Positions 31,976 through 44,892 of a DNA stretch of 64,000 nucleotides are shown piece after piece. Numbering within the stretch: the stretch's first letter is position 1; every line of letters starts with the position of its first letter. The stretch comes from Ashinkailepas kermadecensis (lineage: Eukaryota > Arthropoda > Thecostraca > Neolepadidae): contig JAOTOM010004321.1 of the NCBI GenBank assembly GCA_034440615.1, forward strand, positions 124,001-188,000, written 5' to 3'. The position numbers and the translations under genes were made by a program. The notes under the pieces were generated by a model. The model saw only the letters and a program-made list of their open reading frames with translations, ran no database searches and was not told where the DNA came from.

Positions 31976-34900
31976 TGATACATTTCATTTGTTGGAAATA
32001 CCGTCTTTGAGCTGACCGTAGTTCTAGGGCCTCGGACTGACCTGCTGAGTGAAAGCATTCGAAGCTGCAGCGGATTGGCTTTTCATCCTAATGGTTAGTT
32101 AAAGAGTGATGTGATTGATTCAATGGAGTATACAAATATTTGTGTTTATTAAGTACCTACGTACGACGCATGCTTTCCATAATTTTATGCATGGGAATAC
32201 TTGACGTAGGTAGGTAGGCAGTTGAGCTGTGGTCTAAAATCTTTGGTATTCGTTCATGGATGCTGGACATTTTCTTGGACTTGGAGCAGGAGCACAGAAA
32301 CTGTCACACAGTTGGGAGGTTGTGTGGGGGGGGGTAACAACCATTTTGAGATCAAATGGTTTATATGCAATGATAAGCTCGTCCAAATTCTGGGGAGGAG
32401 GGAGCTTCCCCTTTGTCTACAAATGGACCAAGGGGTAGTGGAGAGGGAAGGGTGCTTTTGTTTGGGGGAGGGGATCGCCACTGAAAAAGAAAATTTGAAG
32501 GGATACACTCAAGTGTCTCTGGAGGGGTACCTATTCAACTCAAATGTGCGCCTTCTGCTAAAAATGCATGTATGGATACCCAGCCCTCTCTGATCCTCAG
32601 GAGCTTTATTTATGTCTCAGAGGCACTCAGGTTCCTGCGAATGCCCTAGCTGTTAGGGGCCCTTTCTCGCCGAGACGGCCCTTTCCAGCCGACACGAGCA
32701 TCCCAGCTCTCAGGTGAGTCTCCCTTCTCTCCACGGTCCTTCTGAGTCATCAGGGTGGACGTCTGCAGGTCCGAGGAGCCTTTTCCACACCATCTAATGG
32801 ATGCATTCATCTTCTCCTTGATTTTACCTCTGCGCCTACGCCCTAACCGACCCTTGCGGACCCGTGAAGGCGATCGCCTGTGCAGGACCCTCCCGGACTC
32901 GCCAGGAGGGAGGAGGAAGGCGGCTGCTCTCTTCGCCCTCCCCCTTAATTATGCCACTGCCTCATGACCACAGCGGTCCTGCCGATTTCCAAAGGCCAGC
33001 TACCGGCCAGCCACTGGCTGTGTGACGTCACGACTAACCAGAAGCCGTCTCGGCACGGTTTTTTCCAGAGGAAATGAATGGCTTCGGACATATATTTCTG
33101 GTTTCTTCTTGCATATATGCTGTGCTTTTGGTATCGATGAAATCAGGAAAAGTGTACATTCTTATCATTGCAATCCTGTTCTACTTTTTTTCCACGCAAC
33201 TACTCCATTATGGAAGTGTCCACTTACCAAGTTTATGTTAATTTTACGGGTGCTCGAAAAAAGCAGCAGGGTCTCCAAGCTAGCGCCAAAAGTATGCACT
33301 TATCTGTCCTTTCACCTTGAACGAATGGAGAGTGCATGCATTCAGATAGTGTTATCAAGTATGCCTGCCATACAAGTACGGCTGTAGTCAATCACCCCCA
33401 GCACGCGGCCGCCCAATATTAAAGGGTGTCCCTCCGGCTTATCACCGAGGAAGTATTTGTATTGGAATAAGCAAGTGCATCACATAGCAAAAGCATCCAG
33501 CCGGTTCTTCACCCTGCTCGAACGTTCGATCGTCGCCGTCAGCCTTGGCCACAACACATAAAGTGCACATTTGACAGCACATAAAGTGCACATTTGACCG
33601 CGATTACGCGACGTACATGCGAGCGACCCTGGGTGGCCGCCCACTGATTGATTGAGGTGTAATTTCCCCGCGGGACGGAAGCAGGCGGGGTTGCGGCGGA
33701 TTATCGATGCAATGGCGCTCTTTATTTCGCCGACGACTCGTCCACCGCGAACGAGGGCCCCAGGGCCGGCTTCATCGGCCACGAACGCAATAAATTGACG
33801 CACTGGAGGCGACATAAAACAGATGGTAAAAGGCTTCGACCTGAAAAGCTGCATTTTATTTCACTTGGAATGTCCAGTTGGGGTTATCGAGAGGCTTCAC
33901 TGTGCTGGTGCCACAGACGGTGATGTTGTGGGGAGCGGTAAGCGGCCCTAAAATCCGGAACATCCATCACGACATATCGTAGTGGCCTGCTAGGAGACCG
34001 AAGAAGGGATGTATGTGGTGCTAAGGATTCGGAATCCATACAATGAAGCTGTAGTTCTAACGAGTGGAAGTAAGTTCCGGTGTTGATAGAAACGTTTGTC
34101 ACAAACCGACTTGCCTTCGGTGATTTCTCATCAATTGGTCAGAAGTTCTCAGATGTGGTAAATGCTCCATCGTTAGTGCTCGATAATTCTTTAACCTTTC
34201 CTAGTTCTGCGGATTTTTTTTATTCTTCTTCAATTGGAGTTTTTTCTGCAACGTATTTCCCTGACCAAGTGATGTTTGCTCGTAGAATTGACGGTGGGGG
34301 AGTGAGGAGAATGGGAACATTTCCCAGGTATCTTTTTTTGGATGAAAACTTCAGAATCATTGCCGTTATTTCGCTCAAACTGTGCCTATCTGATGAAAAC
34401 TGAGTAGTGAATCTATTAGAGGACTCATTTTTTTATTGATGACCCAGAGCCACAGAGCTACGCGAGGTGAAATCACATTGGCTCCATAATCTTAAATAGC
34501 ATTCGCTTCAAAATGTGTCGTTTTGGGAATAATCTTGCGATGACCATCACAATTTCTGTATCACAGATACATAAGATAATCTTATGCCATTGTATATATT
34601 AGCTCAAAGAAACCCAAATTTCATGACGTCAAATTAGGTTACGAGATCAGGTTAAGGTTAAAGTGTAACCTTGTTTTTATGTTCGGCACTTCAAGCCCGT
34701 ATGAACATCAAAACCGGAATAATATGATATAGCTCTCAGTGCCATGTCCTCCATGGACGAATCAAGTTTCCTATTCACATCAGGTCGGATCACAGAGCCA
34801 TGACACGAAAGGTGTACCGGTCGCCCTGTATAAGCCGAAATGACGGTTTGCCACATGGGCACAGTGTGCCATGTTTCAGAAAAAATAGCATTACATGGTA

Positions 34901-36395
34901 TCCCTAAGTTGTCGCACATGTACTTCAATGATTTAAACATTTCACAATCATCCTAGTTCAGTGACTTTAGTGACCTGGTGTGACCCAAGCCGATTTGCAT
35001 TCCAGTACATTGATTTCGAGTGTAGCTGTTTAGTTCAATTTGAACGTAGGGCGACATGCTACTCACTAATACCAAAAATCTAGAACATATCGCCTAGAAA
35101 AGTGTTGGACGCTGCTGATCGGTTCCGAATACTTAACATAACCACTGCAGTTGATGAAGTTGATGCTTGTCACTTAGCAGGTGATGTTTTGTCTGGTATT
35201 GCTTCCCACAGTGATATCCGGACGCTTCATGTTCACTGTTATTGCTTCATCGTTATATAGTCTTGAGTTTGAAAGCGACGGCACTATGAAAAAGTATCTT
35301 AGTTCTGACACCCGATATGCGTGACCTTTATCAGAGCTTTGAACAAAATTAATACCACCATGATCCTAAGAAGCGAAGTTATCGATCTATGTTTCTATAT
35401 ATGTATCATATCCTGTCTATTATTAATACCAGCACCTTCTTCTGCCACAGCAATCGGCTTTGGCGACTCACCCTCATCCAGCGGGCTGTGCTCCGAAATT
35501 GTATTATTGCTTCCGTTGTTTCCTTTTCCGTTCGTCCCATCTAACGCTCGCGCTCCTACTGTAACTGCAAGCCACCGCTGGGCGTTATTGGAGTGGTGTT
35601 GTTAGCTGATTTTGAGGTTAATCCAATAGTCAACGATAGATGTTGGAGGGAAAAATAATATCCGGTTAGATCCGCCTTCCCGCATACCTCTCACGGCTTT
35701 GCAGCACGCGACGTGGTCGATGTCCATACCGCCTCGTACTGTGTGCATTGTGTACCAAGCTAGATGTGCCCGTGTGGGCTTGTCCGTCAGCATAATTATA
35801 TCGTGACCAGACATATTGTGAAGACATTGGCGTTGTGGGGGGGTGTGTGTTTGCATATGTGATTAAACAACACTCAAACATCGGATACGGGAACCTGTAA
35901 TATATTTAAAGGTTCAGCATATTGTTGCAATCTTGGTTTAAAAAACAGCGTGTTCACAGCAACTAATCTTAGCTATGCTTGCTGAAGTTATCTCATTATC
36001 TATTGCTGAATTTATTTATCTGCGTATCTGTGTTACATTTGAAGTGTTGCTAGTTCTAGTGAAACTGTACTTCTCTAGTAATCGAGCAAAATTAATATTG
36101 TGAGGAAGAAAATCTTCCGCCCCCTACGGCACTAAGGAAACCGACTGCGGATGGCATATCACGGTCTATCTGAAAATTGGAAAAATGTCACGGCACACAT
36201 ACCAAGTGCACTATATTTTAGGAATGCAAAAGAAAATCTCGTCATTTCCGGTGAATTAAAGCATTTAGTGAGGACATCGGGAAGTGGTGTTGAGCCCAAT
36301 CCCGCACATTGTTCTCCATTAGCAGATCCGACTATTCGATGTTGAGCATATCTGTACTGGCATCGAAACAGGACGACCGCTGAATGTTAAGTCGA
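31976..36395. other. Anonymous interval with small repeats
   Basis: No supportable gene. Noted: a 9-G run after GT at 32326-32334; a 23-bp duplication carrying ACATAAAGTGCACATTTGAC at 33556-33575 and 33579-33598; and an AGGTTAC...GTAACCT pair near 34637-34674. Frames of 107-124 codons (34080-34403 plus, 33480-33854 minus) match no family I recognise and lack supporting context. Confidence 0.35.
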
Positions 36396-36398
36396 TAA
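36396..36398. repeat. TAA target-site duplication, left
   Basis: TAA directly outside the left terminal inverted repeat, matched by TAA at 37177-37179. Confidence 0.75.
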
Positions 36399-37176
36399 TG
36401 GACTGTTCACACCTAGCGTAATCTCGACGCAAAAAGCCAGCGCATGAGGGACTAGGCGTAATCCCGACGCACTGGGCGTAATTTCGACGCGTCGACAGAC
36501 CAGTGCAGCGGCATCGCCTAGATGCGAGTACGCCAGCGATCAACTGATAGATCCGTTGTTATGACAACAAAATCAGCTGTTTGATTGGGTTCAGTGTGGC
36601 AGACTGAGTTTTGTCATTGCAGATGATCCCAAGCCGTTAATTAGTAGGTTGCTGCGATTGAGGTTGATGCTTCTCTGGAGTTTATAATAACCCCTGTGTT
36701 GGTATTTTATAGCGTGGTTAGAAGTATATCTCGCTTTTGTCGTTAAGCAGTTTTCCTCGTTAGTATCATACCCATTTCCGGTATCGAAAGAAGCTTTTCA
36801 ACGCAAAGTAGGTAAATACTTGCCATCCTATCCTCTCACCTGTTCTTGGTTTGCTTGCATCTTCCGAGAGACATGTTGCAACTTACAAGCTGAAAAACCG
36901 CAGCCGATGTGGCCCAAATCCACCGAAGATCAGCAAATATGGCAACCGCAGTTTATCCCAGCAGTCTGTCGACCTTGCGTCAGGTCGTGGTGCGCCGAGC
37001 GGAAAAGTTGAGAAAATCCAACATTGTCCGCTCGGAAAACGCCAGCGTTTTGTAGGACTCGGCAGACAGCTGACGCAAGGCCGGCGCAATGGCAGAATTG
37101 GCGGACTATTGGGTCCCACGCTAGCTTTGCGTCGATTCCGACAGTCGTCGAGATTACGCTAGGTGTGAACAGTCCA
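36399..37176. mobile_element. Harbinger/Tourist-like DNA transposon, 778 bp
   Basis: 31-bp perfect terminal inverted repeats: 36399-36429, starting TGGACTGTTCACACCTAGCG, and 37146-37176. TAA is duplicated on both sides, the 3-bp TWA target typical of PIF/Harbinger. Inside the left end, the word GCGTAATYYCGACGC occurs three times (about 36416, 36456 and 36477), and the complement of the right end continues with a similar GACGCAAAGCTAGCG block. No transposase or Myb-like protein is readable; the frames inside (such as 36851-37162) are not recognisable. It is a non-autonomous copy, and the perfect ends suggest it is relatively young. Confidence 0.85.
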
Positions 37177-37179
37177 TAA
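37177..37179. repeat. TAA target-site duplication, right
   Basis: TAA immediately after the right inverted repeat. Confidence 0.75.
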
Positions 37180-39284
37180 CGCGCATGTTGAGAAGACCTC
37201 TTCTTTGTTGTTCGTGCATACTTGTGCATAATTGAATTGTTTGTCGACTGGTGTATAAATTAAAGATGGGCTGGCGATTGTTTTCGAAAACCATCGGCAT
37301 TCGAAGCCTCCATTTGACAATACTCCTAAAATTGTTGGTGTTATTCGACGTCGTGCAATTGACGGTTCCAAATGAGACTAGATTCGCAGTTTTGCAGGCA
37401 CTGTTATTATGTCGTGAAATGGACAGTAGACAGACAGAAATGGACAGCGATATCACAATGATACCTGTTCTATTGGATACTGTGGTGCAGCTCAAATTGC
37501 TCCCGGTCAACAGAGGTGCACAAACTTGCCAACTCGCCTACCAGCGTAGGTGACAGATATTGGCTGAAACTGTGCCGCTGTTGTGACAGATAATCATTAT
37601 TCGAAGAAGGAAAAGTTTTCACCACATAAAGAAGATATATCACTTCAGGAAAGACATTTTAACGCAAAAAATATTTAATATACAGTTTATTTTTGGTTAT
37701 TTCACAAACTATTCGCATATATTTCGGTAAGTTATCACTACAATTTCGGAACAGGACATTTGGCAGCGCTAACGCTTTTGGGACCGATCCCGGTGCACAA
37801 TATCGGCTGCACGCAGCCAGCTCCATTAGGCTGAACCATGGCGCAGCAGGCTGTCACAGATACGCCATGGCAATTGATGGGGTTCGATTGCGGCGTGACA
37901 AATTTCGAAATGTGACAGATTTATGGGTTTCAATGCTTGTAGGTAACATTCTTGACGTTTTGTGCACCTCTGCCGGTCAAGTCTGACCATTTCAAACCAA
38001 CTTTCCTAGAATGACCGTGTTCGCAAAATTTGCCGATTGACTTAGCATGAGCATAACCTGTGACCTTCCTGAGTGAATTCCAGTGAGCTCTCTGAACCCA
38101 CACCTACCCTGAAGGCCTTGTGTTTCTAATTTTCTTAGCTTCTGAGATTTTAGGAGACGAGTGCGGAGTACTTACCTTCATATGCTATAGTCGGAGTCGT
38201 TCAACAGCGCAGTTTAACGTGGTATTGTAGACTGAACCAGATTAAATCAGTGTCTAAATGTTTCATGATGAAGAACACTGTATTATTTCCATGTGCCCCT
38301 TTCCACACCATTGGCCCATTACTTTCACACATAAGCAACGCGACGGCCCCGCCGATATCGTGACGACGAGTACTCTGCTCAGTGGAGCTTCATCGCCATG
38401 ACAGACCTGTCTGGCCGCTTACATTTGTTCATATTTGCCAATTACTGTCGACATGAATTCACACTGAACATAGATGATGCAACACACAACGAAATCTGAG
38501 CTATTATATCAGCCTCAGGAGCCGTGTTTCAATGTAGTAGCCTAATTAACAAATTAGCGCCCCGAAGTCTTCGCTAAGCGTAATATTGCCATATCAAGTT
38601 GTCTGGTTTGATGCTGCACAGCGTAAGAGCTGCGAAGCATAATCGGCTGGCGAACATCCAGTATAATTGGTTGGATAACGCTGGGTACTAGCAAGAGGTA
38701 GCACAAATGCGAGGATTTGTGTGGGGGCTTTTCCAGAACACTCTCCTGGAAGCTCAAATGTTGATCGTCTCAGGACTGGAAGTTTCCACAAACACAAAGA
38801 CAGTAGTTGGTGTCAATCATTCCATTGATATATATATATCGATATAACTATAACTGTCTATCTATATAACTATCACTATATATAACTATATATATATATA
38901 TATCAATCGATGTGACTGTGACTCGGTACCATGCACCGCGGCTGGATACCTTAGACTGTCAGATCATTGAGTTCCAATATCTTGGCGGCAGGAATACTGT
39001 GTGGTGCTAAGCTCAACAAAAAGGAGAACAAAGGCACAAAATAATTGCGCCCAAAACTCTGATAAAGCCAAAAGAGCCAATCGAATGAAACACTTGATTT
39101 CTGGGACACAGTCTAGTGATAAAAAAAACACACCAACCCTCGCCGGGCCTGGGGAGAGGGAGTTTTGAGAGTCCCCATTCAGGCGTTTGCGTGACAGCGG
39201 CCGAACGAGTAGACGCAGAAAAGCGAACATTTAAATAGCTTCCTACGCATCTGTTCTGCACACCTTGTAAAAAAATGTCAGTTT
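37180..39284. other. Anonymous interval with a TA/ATAACTATA microsatellite
   Basis: A TATA/AACTATA-type simple repeat lies at 38828-38902. No gene that I can support; the frames at 38594-39261 are short and unrecognised. Confidence 0.4.
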
Positions 39285-40000
39285 CAAATAGTCAAAGGTT
39301 ATTGACCTGGAACCGGCAAAAGTGAATAATGTTCCAAAATCTTCAAAGCGCCATCATTTGGAGTTACATCAGGAAAGCACCAAACTCGACCTTCAACACG
39401 ACGAATAGCGTCCTATCTGAGAATGAGTTACTGACCTGAGGTCAGGTCAATTCCTGTGTCTTCATCGTATTATGTTGGGAAAATTCAAGTTGAAGCTTTG
39501 CACTCCGAAAATGATAAAGAGCTTGCAAAATTATTCGGAGTTAATTTATGTGCCAAAGGTCAATGTGATGAGGTCAGATAACTAGTCATTTACATTCTAC
39601 ACAATGCCAATTCGTACAGAATGTTCCTCACCACTTGATATCTGAATTCGGCTTGAGCGCCGCTTATGTCGTGCGACATGACATTGGACGGTCAGCGAAT
39701 GACCTGAGATGATCTGCTATCGTGTGATACGACCATATTTGACATGACTTGACCTTCATTTGGAATTACTTTCCAAGCAGTGACTACTTGGGTGAACGGC
39801 GAAGAAATCATTGTCCCAGGGTGACCTGATATCAGGTCACAAGGTCAGAAGATGTATAGTTTACAAGGATGTTTTAACAACATTTCAGTTCTTGGGATAG
39901 TTTTTTTTTGTATTTTAGAAGTGATGTTCTGGAAATATTCAAGCTTGAACGTACTTCACCTGACCATATGGCGTGACCTGACCTTATAATTTTCGGATGC
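39285..40000 (-). repeat. Dispersed AGGTCA-rich repeat, copy 2 (inverted)
   Basis: The reverse complement aligns with 1250-2010. Reading the minus strand, the shared blocks are AGGTCAGGTCACGCCATATGG, CAAGCTTGA, the palindromic TGACCTGATATCAGGTCA core (plus strand 39823-39840), GTCATGTCGCACGA, GAATTCAGATAT, and GGTCAATAACCTTTGA. Hexamer half-sites AGGTCA/TGACCT recur throughout, some as everted or inverted pairs. Confidence 0.7.
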
Positions 40001-42609
40001 TAGAGTAAGTTTAATTAAAAAATCTGCGTCTATAACTTAGTAAATGTAAACAATTTTCATTTGAAAATAAGAAAAACTTGAGAAAAAAATATATTCTGCG
40101 AAGAGGGATTAGGGTGGGTTAGATGAGTTCTTCGTGTTAAAGTTTTGCATTATTCTTCATGATACCTCACCCAAAGCTTCCTTTGTGGCACTATTTTGTT
40201 CTCCAACTGGAAGTTAAACATTTCCGACGGCAATGAATGGTCACTACTTAATGTTGTTCATGAACACGGTATTTGAACATTTTGTCTGAAAATTTGATTC
40301 GCACCCTAAAATGCAAAGTTAACAGCATCTTAAAGTAGATAGCTTCCATTTCATGTTTATCAACCCCATTTTCTGCATTTCAGGATAATGCAATGGAATT
40401 CAATTTCATCGCCCTTCTTGTGCTTGGAGCTAGGAACTATTGCATATTGTATAGGCGAGCCTAGTTGTTGCATTCACGGCACAATATTCAGGCCGTGCTT
40501 CTGTTTATTGTAAATATTTGTCAATTTCAAATCTACAAATTACATCCGCGTTAGATACAATCTGGCATCCATTATTTCAGCACATTGGCACCTGGGAAGA
40601 CTTTCATCCCTTTCGATCAAGGCGTCTCTACACGTTCCATCAGAATAGTAATTGCCATTGCCACGCTACCGCCGATGTGGTCGAAACGGCTCTACTTTGC
40701 AGACTGGATTACATTCCCCAGCTAAAGATTCGGAAAACTACTGCATGCAGGCCACCGGTATGCATACCTACATAGCAATGCATCAGTCAAGTAACTTACC
40801 CTTTTCTTTTCGCCATCTTCGCGCTCTGTAAGTACCTTCCTGCCGGCGCACGATCGCAATTTCCGCCAGCACGACTCACGGATGGATGCAATCAGCTGAC
40901 CGGTGACCTTGGCAATCAGCTGAGCCTTCAACGGTGATTTCTGGTAAATCGTGGGCGAAAAAAGACAGGTCTCATACCAATTTATTGACGCTGTCTCGAC
41001 AGCTAATCACAGACAATGTCTTATTTCTGGCGACTAATGAGAGGATCCGTAACATGTAGTAAGGTAACACAGACCCCTGGTGGCAGATATGACAACTACA
41101 ACTTTGCACACTTGAAAGCGACATAATTACATCAACAGCTTCGACTGTCCATGACACTCCGACTGATGTCGCACGCACTTGACGTCCATGCAAGACCCGC
41201 TTAATGTCGACAGATAATCACGGACATAAAGTTTGCATGCATGCGTGGTCCATGAAATACCCAGAACAAACTTATTTATGTCGATACAATTTGGGGTAAT
41301 AGGAAAAAATTCACGTATATTCCAGGACGTTGTTCATGCAGCTGACAAACATGCATTGACGCCGCTGGGAATCCCCTGGGTACTGTACTATATCATTACT
41401 ATGCTATAATATTCCCCCTCCCCAAACACAATCTGGACGGCGTGATGAAGCTATGGTTTAATGAGCCCAGAAAGCTAACTATTTCTTGCATTCACAATAG
41501 CACACAAAGACAATTACCACATGTGTTTAATAACATACGTGCAGTAGCGACGAGGACTTCGGAAGCACCACCAAATGACTCAGGAGTGGAGCTGCACGCC
41601 TACCGTTAACGAACAAAATTGGAACACGCTATAATTCCGAGGCAGAATAATGCGAGGAAGGACGACCCTGCTCGTGCTATTCCGTCTCGGTATTAACGAC
41701 AGTCACGCTATTCTGCCTCGGCATCGTATTTCGTTTCATTTGGCTTCCGTCAATAGCACGGGTGGTGCAGGTTGACCTTAAAGCGAGCAACGCTAGCAGA
41801 GCCATGGAGGAAATCGATGTGCCCTTAAGCCCAAGCAACTAATTGACACTGAGGTCACATGAGGCTCACATGGATACTGCGTACCAACACCGTGCTGATA
41901 TCGGCTCCAAACGTGCGGTCAGAGTCGACTCTGGACTGGTGGAAGCGACGCTCTGAAATGTCTAACGACTCATTCCGGGGACACAGGGCGGGGTCTGTGC
42001 TCCCGCTGCTTCATGTGGGCGAGGACATGACCGGCCAGTCTGTGACGCAGATGGAAGACAGACGTTGATTGGTTGCCTTTGTTTTTGAGAGGTTTGGCAC
42101 GTTTCGTGCTGTGCACTAGTGACGTGTTTTTCAGCGATTGTGTTGTAATGACGCTAAGCTATTGGATGCGAGTGTCAAATTCGCTTGAGGCACAGTATTA
42201 TGTGCACTTATCATCAGCATGATATGTCATTAAAATCATGTGGAACTCATAATCAGGTCGAAAAACAGTCAACAACTCCGTCATCTTTATCACAACGGCA
42301 TTTGTGTGCGAGCACAACGTCCAGTGTGTACACATTATAATGTGGGATTTCAATGATGCCATATATTAACATTTTTAGATGAGAGGGACGATGGGTAAAG
42401 CCAAATTTCACTTGTTTCAGTATGTAGACATCCGCTCCAACCTTGAAGGAATTTATGAGCAAGGTTCTACAAATAATATGACGGTATTCACCAAGGATGA
42501 TTCCCTCTCCCGGGCTCAGGCATAACGAGACATATACCAATGGTAATGGACGAATACAGTGCCCCAGCGTGTTCCACTTGCTCGTCGGGAACCGGTACAT
42601 TGAGATGGG
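40001..42609. other. Anonymous interval
   Basis: No gene. One 13-bp inverted pair: CCGAGGCAGAATA at 41637-41649, exactly complementary to 41709-41721. Confidence 0.35.
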
Positions 42610-42683
42610 CCACCGTCCACCGTCCACCATCCACCGTCCACCGTCCACCGTCCACCGTCCACCGTCCACCGTCCACCGTCCAC
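42610..42683 (+). repeat. 7-bp (CCACCGT)n microsatellite, about 10 units
   Basis: A continuous CACCGTC heptamer run with one CACCATC variant near 42625. The unit length is not a multiple of 3, so the frames crossing it read as 7-residue repeats on both strands. Confidence 0.95.
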
Positions 42684-44892
42684 AGAGCATGAACAAATCT
42701 GTCCGCGAATTCTCATTAATTCGTCGCCAATAGCCAAAGCCTACTGTGACCGCATTCCAAGCTTCCATATTGGCGCCCATCTTCGTGTGCGACGTCAATC
42801 GGTATGGGACGTCATACAATGAAAGGGCAGGGAAGATAATTCCACAACGATGAATGTAGCTTGGCAGGATAATGCCTATGCAAAGATGGATGAACTAAAA
42901 TTATCTCTAAATAATTGCAATTCGCACGCACAGAGACGCTATCCTATAGCAAACCGAACGACAGTATCACCATGTATGATTGCAGGCCTTCATTAGCTGA
43001 CTCGAATTCCGGTCAGCTGTTGCTCTGCTGCCTTCTATTCAGCCATCCTTGCTTAATGATGCTATGTGATTCTTGTGATGGGTGCGTGGAGTGCTAGTTG
43101 GCAATCATATTTATATCGGGTGCTTTTTCAGGGTGCATTGTGACCATTAATTAGTACTTCATACATGCCAGGTAGCTCACAGTCATCATCAAATAAGTTT
43201 TAAAATAATTAAGTATCAGCTGAAGACAAAACCGGCGCAGGATGCGATATTAACGCGAACAATTCACGCGGTTTTACGACAAATTGTGGTGAATTTCGAA
43301 GCCTGAATAACATTCCAGTTGGGACTGGTGAATCTGGCACTGATATGGTATCATTATTAGATACATGGTGCAACAAGAATATATTCATATATTCGTACCT
43401 AGGTACATGAGCCTGTTAATTTTACGACGTGCTAGTAACCATGATATTGTTGGCTGTGAATACATGTCAATACAAAAAGGTCATGAAGATACGATATTTA
43501 TCTTCAATTTATGTTTCAAGACCGAACAAGGTCTTAAAAGATGATGTAAGTTCCCCATGTCGCTTTTATTTCATATATGAAAAGAAAAACAATTTCCTGA
43601 TGCAAAAATAGCATGCATTACAAACCCGAACGTTTGGTCGGATTCCAGTGCATTTTGAGCGCGAACCAATCGGGCTCGGCCATAGCAGACCGGCTGGGCC
43701 CGGGCTTTGACCACAATTTTGTATTTGTCATTTGTCATCTCTATTCTAAACTCACTGCTCGAGCAAATTTGGCATTATACAGTACTGCATGCACAATATA
43801 TAAATGGGGACAAATTAATTGTGGACCCTCGGTGCCATGAGTGGAATTCACCAGTGCTGCCCTGACGCCGCTGGATCCAACCGACTAGTTAGTGAGATGA
43901 ATAATTGACGAACACTAATTTCAAATAGAGGCCATGTGTGTGTGTTTGTGTGTGGGTGAATTTGGCCAGCCTGCCACCGTGTGGTGATGTCGGCTGTTTC
44001 CGTGTGTTTATAGCTGTGTTGACATGAGGAGGTATGAGGGTGTGAAGGATATGGTAGGAGACTTAGTCGGAGAAAGGAGGAGTGAGCTGATTTGTTGAGC
44101 GGTGCCGAAGTAGATTTGAAGACGTTTTGAAGCTTGCAGTGAGCTGAGTAGAGTTGAGTTGAGCAGAGTTGTATGTAGTTGTAGAGATGGAGTGGCAGAG
44201 TTGGTCGAAGGCCGAAGATGATGTGGCAGAGAAGAGTTGCCAGTCCGGACGGTGCCAAGTTGGGGTATGGAGAATAAAAGCGAACACATTTTAAAACTCT
44301 CTTCATATTTGAGTGCATTCAGGCCTAATTTATCGTCCGAGCGTTGTGCCAAGATAGTCATTCACCAAGTATCCCGATTTTGCATCCTTCGGAAAGATTA
44401 AGATTGCCAGTTTTGTTCTTTTTCCACGGAAAATATCACAGGGCATGCAAACTAACTCAGGCTTTGGGGAAGAACCTAAGCCATTTAATTTTTATCCGAT
44501 GTCATGGGGTTAGTGTTGCAATGTCTGGTTGGGAACAGCTATTCAAGCCTCTTGTCCACTTGTCGATATACGGCGCCTGAAATCTGGCGATAATGCAAGT
44601 GCGGTTGACAGCATGAGAATGTGGCGGGCGAGGGAGCGAATGTGCAGCACATTACGGGGTGATAGGCACGCTCAGGTTCGCACTGCTGGACTAACAGGAC
44701 CGTACTTCGACAGAAGGAAGGAGCACTCGGTGAATCGCTCTCCAAAACGGCGGAAGAACATGTGGCAGTGATGTCGGAACCAGGAGGCGTGTATGTGACA
44801 CACGCCATCGCTCAGTCTGGCCGTGCCGCAGACGCGCTGCTGGAGCTGTGGACCATTTCGAGTGATATGGATACCGACATCGGAGTGTTGGC
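42684..44892. other. Anonymous interval
   Basis: No gene that I can support. The minus-strand frame at 43848-44318 (156 codons) is rich in Ser, Leu and Thr from low-complexity GAGTTGAG-like sequence and has no recognisable domain. Confidence 0.35.

Noticed and set aside
33480..33854. 124-codon minus-strand gene
   Set aside because: No family resemblance. It crosses a 23-bp duplication, and there is no splice or start context that I could defend.
38954..39270. Retrotransposon RT fragment (an FQYLG-like word on the plus strand near 38970)
   Set aside because: A single short word without neighbouring RT motifs is not enough.
43848..44318. 156-codon minus-strand gene
   Set aside because: Low-complexity sequence with overlapping frames open in other phases and no recognisable domain.
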